Source of the DNA: Deltaproteobacteria bacterium RIFCSPHIGHO2_02_FULL_40_28
GTDB lineage: Bacteria > UBA10199 > 2-12-FULL-40-28
Assembly (NCBI GenBank): GCA_001798135.1
Contig: MGRJ01000003.1
Coordinates: 1 to 38,904, forward strand
Reading direction: 5' to 3'
Length of the DNA stretch: 38,904 nucleotides
The notes under the pieces were generated by a model. The model saw nothing but the letters and a program-made list of their open reading frames with translations. It made no database searches and was not told where the DNA came from. Positions within the stretch are counted from its first letter, which is position 1. Every line of letters starts with the position of its first letter. The position numbers were made by a program, and so were the translations under genes. Shown piece after piece: positions 34,968-38,904 of this stretch.

Positions 34968-35438
34968 TTAAGCAGCCATAAATTCTGCGCCTTCGGCAGT
35001 CATGCCACTTACTGGAGGAACTGAGACAGAAGCATCTACAGTAGAGGTAGCACTGCTTGAGGCTTCAACTAGTGCAGTTGTAGCATCTGTTGCTACGGGC
35101 TGCTCAGTTGCAACTGGCTCGGTGCTTGTAGGAGTAGGGCTAGATCCTTTATTACCAGTAATACTTCCTGGGTTTGTTATTTCCATAGCCTGAAGAAGTG
35201 GCCCAATAATAGGAACAGCACCCAAAGCAATAACTCCAAGCCATTGCCCTGCATCCATCTCTCCCATAGATCCAAAAAAATCGGAATCTTCTGAAGGCGT
35301 TGCCGTAGTGCTTGCGGCACTTGTGGCACCTGCAGTACTCGTAGTACCTGAAGTGCTTGAGGGAGCTGTTTCGACACTTGAGGGAGCCGAACTCACTTGC
35401 GCAGTTTCTGATGTATTTGCGGTTGTACTTGTTTCCAT
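34968..35438 (-). CDS. Ser/Thr/Ala-rich protein with a central hydrophobic segment, 156 aa
   Basis: The start at 35438 (METSTTANTS) is chosen because AAGGAG lies about 7 nt before it; an in-frame TTG or ATG further up has no such support. Residues 1-55 are low-complexity Ser, Thr and Ala. A short acidic stretch (EDSDFFGSMGEMD) precedes one hydrophobic segment (GQWLGVIALGAVPIIGPLL), after which another Ser/Thr/Pro/Val-rich tail follows. There is no N-terminal signal peptide. The design resembles a bitopic surface or secretion-substrate protein, but no family is recognised. It is convergent with tRNA-Val and divergent from the secreted gene at 35610. Confidence 0.6.
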   Translation of the reverse strand: METSTTANTSETAQVSSAPSSVETAPSSTSGTTSTAGATSAASTTATPSEDSDFFGSMGEMDAGQWLGVIALGAVPIIGPLLQAMEITNPGSITGNKGSSPTPTSTEPVATEQPVATDATTALVEASSSATSTVDASVSVPPVSGMTAEGAEFMAA

Positions 35439-35609
35439 AAAATTCTCCTTTTTGTTACAAATCTCCCACCCAACACTTGTATTATCGGAAAAATACCCCT
35501 TGTAAGTTGTGATGGGGAGCCCTCCCCCCCAATATTTATAAAAACATAATAATTTCAAATGGTTAAAAAAATATTGGTCAAAATCTTCAAATAGGATAGA
35601 GTTTATTTT

Positions 35610-36062
35610 ATGAAAAAAATGGTTTTCATTTGGATTTTATGTAGTTTCTTTCCTTTTAAAGTAGGGGCAGGTTCCAAACCTGCCCATGAAGCCCTTTTAA
35701 AAGTAAACCCTACCCAGCTTTTTGTAAAAGAAGACAGGGATCTTGTTTTTGAAGCAAAAGTGCCGGTAGAAAAAAAACAAAATGTGAATTTAGCAGAAAT
35801 AAATTCTACAACACAAATTGTTAAATTTCATTGGGCTATGAATGATGAGGGAATTTTGGGAGATCTTAAAAAAGGGGATGGAATTTTTAGTCGCAAGGTG
35901 GAGTTTAAAGAAAAAAGACCTCAAACTTTGATGTTTGGAATTTATTTTGGAAATGATGTTCCTGCAAAAATCGAAGATAAAACAAGAACAGCAGAAGTTT
36001 CAATTATTCAACGCCCCAATTTTATTGAATTGGTTAAACAGACTTTTTCGAAAATCATGTAG
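35610..36062 (+). CDS. Small secreted protein with a repeat-derived mature N-terminus, 150 aa
   Basis: A signal peptide is visible (MKKMVFIWILCSFFPF, then KVGAG). A strand-rich segment near residues 78-100 (AMNDEGILGDLKKGDGIFSRKVEF) resembles repeats of exported Ig-like or choice-of-anchor domains, where a DGxxGD-gDGiys pattern is typical. Two features are odd. Bases 35661-35685, covering the codons for VGAGSKPAH, are a perfect REP-like inverted repeat. The stop codon TAG (36060-36062) is the start of another GTAGGGGC-type repeat, so the present C-terminus may be set by insertion. No good ribosome binding site is seen at 5-10 nt. Confidence 0.6.
   Translation: MKKMVFIWILCSFFPFKVGAGSKPAHEALLKVNPTQLFVKEDRDLVFEAKVPVEKKQNVNLAEINSTTQIVKFHWAMNDEGILGDLKKGDGIFSRKVEFKEKRPQTLMFGIYFGNDVPAKIEDKTRTAEVSIIQRPNFIELVKQTFSKIM
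35661..35685. repeat. GTAGGGGC-type inverted repeat inside a coding sequence
   Basis: GGGCAGGTT (35665-35673), loop CCA and AACCTGCCC (35677-35685) are perfect arms, preceded by GTAG. The repeat lies in frame within the signal-peptide boundary of the 35610 gene and adds about nine residues. Confidence 0.65.
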
Positions 36063-36114
36063 GGGCAACCCCCCGTGGTTGCCCGCTCGGGCGGCCACAG
36101 GGGGCCGCCCCTAC
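36059..36114. repeat. Two-hairpin GTAGGGGC-GCCCCTAC repeat between convergent genes
   Basis: The element starts GTAGGGGC (36059-36066) and ends GCCCCTAC (36107-36114), exact complements. Inside are GGGCAACC with GGTTGCCC and GGGCGGCC with GGCCGCCC. It lies between two converging genes, 10 nt from the stop of the malic-enzyme-like gene, so it may also act as a two-way transcription end. Confidence 0.7.
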
Positions 36115-36123
36115 GTAGAAATT

Positions 36124-38739
36124 TTATGCATGCGCCACCATTTCAACCATACGAGCTGACCTGGCCATAGTACTAACTTTTGGCCTTGCAAGCCAAAGTG
36201 TATATTCTACTATATCATCTCTTCCCGATGTTGCTTGTTCTTCCACCCACTCTACATCACCTTCATCAATGACATCCCCTTCATCTACAGCTTCAGAAAC
36301 TTCCAATGGGGCTTGATCTACCTCAAGAGGCAAGGGCATAGTATGGTACTCATCACCAGGGCTTACATTGCTTCTTGCCCCTGATAATCCAGCATCCCCC
36401 TCACCACCTGAAGGGGCACCGCCAGCAGGGCTTCCATTTCTACGAGCAATGTACCAATTCAGTTCATCAATATCAGCGATTGCTTCAGGAACAAAAGAAG
36501 TAACTAAACGCACAACTGCATCATCTCTAAAAATTCCAAGGTTATTGGGTTCACTGACATTCAGTTGACGCCGTAAAAGGGCCAAAGAAAGAGCCAGCTC
36601 GGGACTAATGGAAAAAAGCCATAAAATAATTCCCATTTCCTGAACAGCTACAGCAGCAGATAAAGATTCTGCATCGGCCTTTTGCACTCCAAGTAAATGA
36701 GTGCGATTGGTTTCCAGCACATCCGTTAAAGCACGTGGATTAAAAACAGAACCTATAAAAAGATCCTGATAATTAGATGGCGTGAGTCCTAAAGCTGGTA
36801 GAATTCTTTCAAAAATATTTCCTCTAATTTCGGGAGCAACGTAGTAGTAGGCAATATCTGGCCTATTCCAAAAGAAAGGGGCATAGCGTTCTTTAAATTT
36901 AGCTCTCAAATGTCGTTCTGCATTGGCTTCAGATTCTTGTCGTAAACGAAGAACTTCAATTTCTCTCAAAGCTAATTCCTCATCTAAAAAGATCTGGAAT
37001 TCATCAGGAGTTGTAGACCCTGCTAAAAGTGAAGCCCCTGAAACTAAAGCTGCCATAGCTACAGCTCCTGCTTCTTCTTTAATAAGCCGAGTATCAGTGG
37101 GCATGGGCACTAAACGGTTAATACTATAATTCTCATTCTTTTTAGCGGTGCGATGAATTCCCCAAGCAGCGGCCGTTGTCATAGAGGCATTCACTTGATT
37201 GGCATGAGCTAACATAGAACCCAAACCAATGTATCCAAAGGCTGTAAAATTATTCACTGTGTTTTCGTAGATTTGATTTCCGCTTCCATAAATGGCATCG
37301 GAGCGAATAGCACGCAATTGTTCTGGAGTAATGCCAGGATCGGGATTGGTTAAAGCTAAAACGAGGGGGTTATCATTTAAACGTTCTATTACGCTGGCAA
37401 AATCTCTTCCTCCATTTCGAGTTACCGTTTCTACTGCTCCCAAATTAATAACAGCATCAACTCCTCTGGGATATTCTAAAAATGTATCGACAGTTGTGCC
37501 AGAAGGAATAACACGACTCATTTCAACTTTAAAATCATCGGAGGCAATATCGGTGCGGCCCTGGTGAAGAGGCCCTTTACTATCCAAAACAAGGATATCT
37601 TCTTTATCCACACCCAAATCCACCAACGCCTGATAAACACCCATGGCTCCTGCACCCGCTCCATAAATAATCACACGGGTTCCCTTCAGAGGGGCTGAAG
37701 AACCTTTCATGCGATTTGTCAGGTCTGCCCAGGAAAGGGTGGCTGCTGCAGCAATCACACCAGTACCCTGCAAATCATCTGACCACACAACTCCACGCAT
37801 ATCTTTCTTTTCTTTGAGGTATCCCAAAATAAGAGGCAAATCTTTTCCTTGCGCGTCTTCTACGTTAAAAAAACTATAATCGTGGCGCATTTCATAAACA
37901 TGGCGAGCAAAATTATAAGCATGATACTTTCTCACTTCATCATTGGTTAAACGAGTAAGCCTTGCTTCTAAAGTATTTCTTTGCCCAGGATGAAGGGGCT
38001 CATGCCTTGTATTGGTTAAATACCGATTGGTATCTTCAATAAGAGCTTGGATAATAGCCGATCGTTCAGTTTCTCCCAAGGCTATACTGCCTCTATCCAA
38101 ATCAAGCGGAACCAAAGCTGTTGCAAGCTTATTAAGTCTCGTACGAAGATAGCCCTGTTGTCTTGGGTCAAGTGGCGTATTGAGAGTTTCAACTCCCACC
38201 ACATAATCCATTAAGTTTTGCACTTGTGCTTGAACTAATTCTACTTCTTGATGACGTTCTACTCGCGTGGGAACAGTTCTGGGTTCGGTATTAACCCCTG
38301 CTGTCCATAAAAAGTAAGCGGCCTTGCCAATCATAATGGGACCTGCAGTTCCAGCCAAACGTGTACCATCTAATAAGGGCATCTCCCCCAAGCCTAAAAC
38401 AGCTGTTGCGGGAGTTGCCACAACGGCGCGATACCACTTACCCGTAGCCATATCCATAAAGGCTCTTTGAATTTCTGGATCATCAGCATGAAATTCACGT
38501 GCCCTCTCTACAACAGCAGCACCCCCCGGAGAATAAAAAATGGGGCCATTGAGTGGAGCTAAAAGAGAGCGTCCTAAAAGATGCCCAATGTAAGCTGATT
38601 GCCTTTCAGCTTCAGCATAAAAAGATAATTCCCGAAGTGAAATACCGCCTTCTTTTCTTCTTAATCTATTGAAATTGTTAGTATCAGGTAATTGATACCG
38701 AGGTAAGGCAGAAATATCTGTAGAACCTAAATTGGCCAT
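36124..38739 (-). CDS. Oversized malic-enzyme-like protein, 871 aa
   Basis: The protein resembles NAD(P)-dependent malic enzyme, which decarboxylates malate to pyruvate. Visible matches: GPIFYSPGGAAVVE (substrate Tyr region), TAVLGLGEMP and MIGKAAYF (catalytic Lys region), FFNVED and VWSDDLQGTG (metal acids), YGAGAGAMGVYQALVDLG and VLDSKGPL (nucleotide-binding), and LALTNPDPGITPEQ with VNNFTAFGYIG. About 110 extra residues separate the Lys and metal sites, and about 280 extra residues follow the catalytic core. That C-terminal part is helical, then acidic and low-complexity, and is not the phosphotransacetylase tail of MaeB. The ATG is preceded by GGA. Activity is likely but untested; the extension is unknown. 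Confidence 0.75.
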   Translation of the reverse strand: MANLGSTDISALPRYQLPDTNNFNRLRRKEGGISLRELSFYAEAERQSAYIGHLLGRSLLAPLNGPIFYSPGGAAVVERAREFHADDPEIQRAFMDMATGKWYRAVVATPATAVLGLGEMPLLDGTRLAGTAGPIMIGKAAYFLWTAGVNTEPRTVPTRVERHQEVELVQAQVQNLMDYVVGVETLNTPLDPRQQGYLRTRLNKLATALVPLDLDRGSIALGETERSAIIQALIEDTNRYLTNTRHEPLHPGQRNTLEARLTRLTNDEVRKYHAYNFARHVYEMRHDYSFFNVEDAQGKDLPLILGYLKEKKDMRGVVWSDDLQGTGVIAAAATLSWADLTNRMKGSSAPLKGTRVIIYGAGAGAMGVYQALVDLGVDKEDILVLDSKGPLHQGRTDIASDDFKVEMSRVIPSGTTVDTFLEYPRGVDAVINLGAVETVTRNGGRDFASVIERLNDNPLVLALTNPDPGITPEQLRAIRSDAIYGSGNQIYENTVNNFTAFGYIGLGSMLAHANQVNASMTTAAAWGIHRTAKKNENYSINRLVPMPTDTRLIKEEAGAVAMAALVSGASLLAGSTTPDEFQIFLDEELALREIEVLRLRQESEANAERHLRAKFKERYAPFFWNRPDIAYYYVAPEIRGNIFERILPALGLTPSNYQDLFIGSVFNPRALTDVLETNRTHLLGVQKADAESLSAAVAVQEMGIILWLFSISPELALSLALLRRQLNVSEPNNLGIFRDDAVVRLVTSFVPEAIADIDELNWYIARRNGSPAGGAPSGGEGDAGLSGARSNVSPGDEYHTMPLPLEVDQAPLEVSEAVDEGDVIDEGDVEWVEEQATSGRDDIVEYTLWLARPKVSTMARSARMVEMVAHA

Positions 38740-38815
38740 AAATTTCCATAGCTGTCTGATCCCTTTTCGGGATCCCTATGATGAGCTTAGAGATATGGCA
38801 AGAAAAATTAAAAAT

Positions 38816-38904
38816 TGTGTCACAAACATTAGATATGTCCTGGTCATAAACAATTAAAGATGTCCGCTTTAAGGGGATAGGTAATGTCATGGAGGAATGG
38901 ATAA
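38816..38904 (+). mobile_element. Probable left end of an IS21-family insertion sequence
   Basis: Repeats typical of IS21 ends are visible: AGATATGTCC (38831-38840) and AAAGATGTCC (38856-38865), after a TGTGTCACA that could be the tip. They are followed by a ribosome binding site and an ORF start. The element runs off the window, so the boundary and family are tentative. Confidence 0.4.
38889..38904 (+). CDS. Start of a possible IS21 transposase gene, truncated by window end
   Basis: Only the first codons are in the window: ATG GAG GAA TGG ATA, giving MEEWI. AGG lies 7 nt upstream. An IstA-type transposase would fit the repeats just before it, but five codons cannot prove this. Confidence 0.3.

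Noticed and set aside
1-38904. CRISPR array search
   Set aside because: No run of regularly spaced direct repeats was seen, and no cas-like gene is present.

Overview
The window is about 38.9 kb of low-GC DNA from a Gram-negative bacterium. Outer-membrane proteins, lipoproteins with lipoboxes, PlsB, and a core set (trxB, ssb, glmU, rmuC, tig-clpP-clpX-lon) point to an uncultivated lineage of the old Deltaproteobacteria type. That placement is inferred from gene content and style only. TTG and GTG starts are common, many genes lack a clear Shine-Dalgarno sequence, and rho-independent terminators with U-tracts are scarce.

Positions 1-7000 are accessory. They hold a hypothetical gene, a small lipoprotein, a small secreted protein, a toxin-antitoxin-like pair (AbiEii-type nucleotidyltransferase plus an XRE-type HTH protein whose promoter lies in a perfect palindrome), and a giant protein with a vWA domain and HEAT-like repeats. 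A DUF4143-type AAA ATPase follows (7167-8291). Positions 8274-14625 form a membrane-lipid neighbourhood: PlsB-type acyltransferase, a multi-pass flippase-like protein, a fused sugar/inositol-phosphate nucleotidyltransferase and CDP-alcohol phosphatidyltransferase, and a radical SAM enzyme. Next is a 1070-residue outer-membrane protein combining an HExxH peptidase, a TolB-like propeller and a beta-barrel (14626-17838).

After a REP-like repeat comes trxB. A second small accessory block follows: another DUF4143 ATPase behind a perfect 28-bp palindrome, and a 70-aa protein overlapping a nucleotidyltransferase. Then come a DUF3187-like outer-membrane protein, ssb and a TPR lipoprotein. glmU follows; it appears to lack a standard start codon and may begin at ACG. 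A secreted propeller-like protein and the ppsR/rmuC pair precede the protein-quality-control cluster tig-clpP-clpX-lon (28722-34413).

The right end (34414-38904) has two tRNA genes (Asp-GTC, Val-TAC) set among palindromic repeats and a foldback duplication of the tRNA-Asp 5' half. It continues with a Ser/Thr/Ala-rich protein, a small secreted protein that carries one repeat in its coding sequence and takes its stop codon from another, and an oversized malic-enzyme-like protein. The window ends in what looks like the left end of an IS21-type insertion sequence.

The most notable signals are the probable ACG start of glmU; three accessory genes (XRE antitoxin and both DUF4143 ATPases) whose operator-like palindromes overlap promoters spaced to give leaderless or nearly leaderless mRNAs; the tRNA-associated palindromic repeats; and the enlarged malic-enzyme-like and vWA-HEAT proteins.
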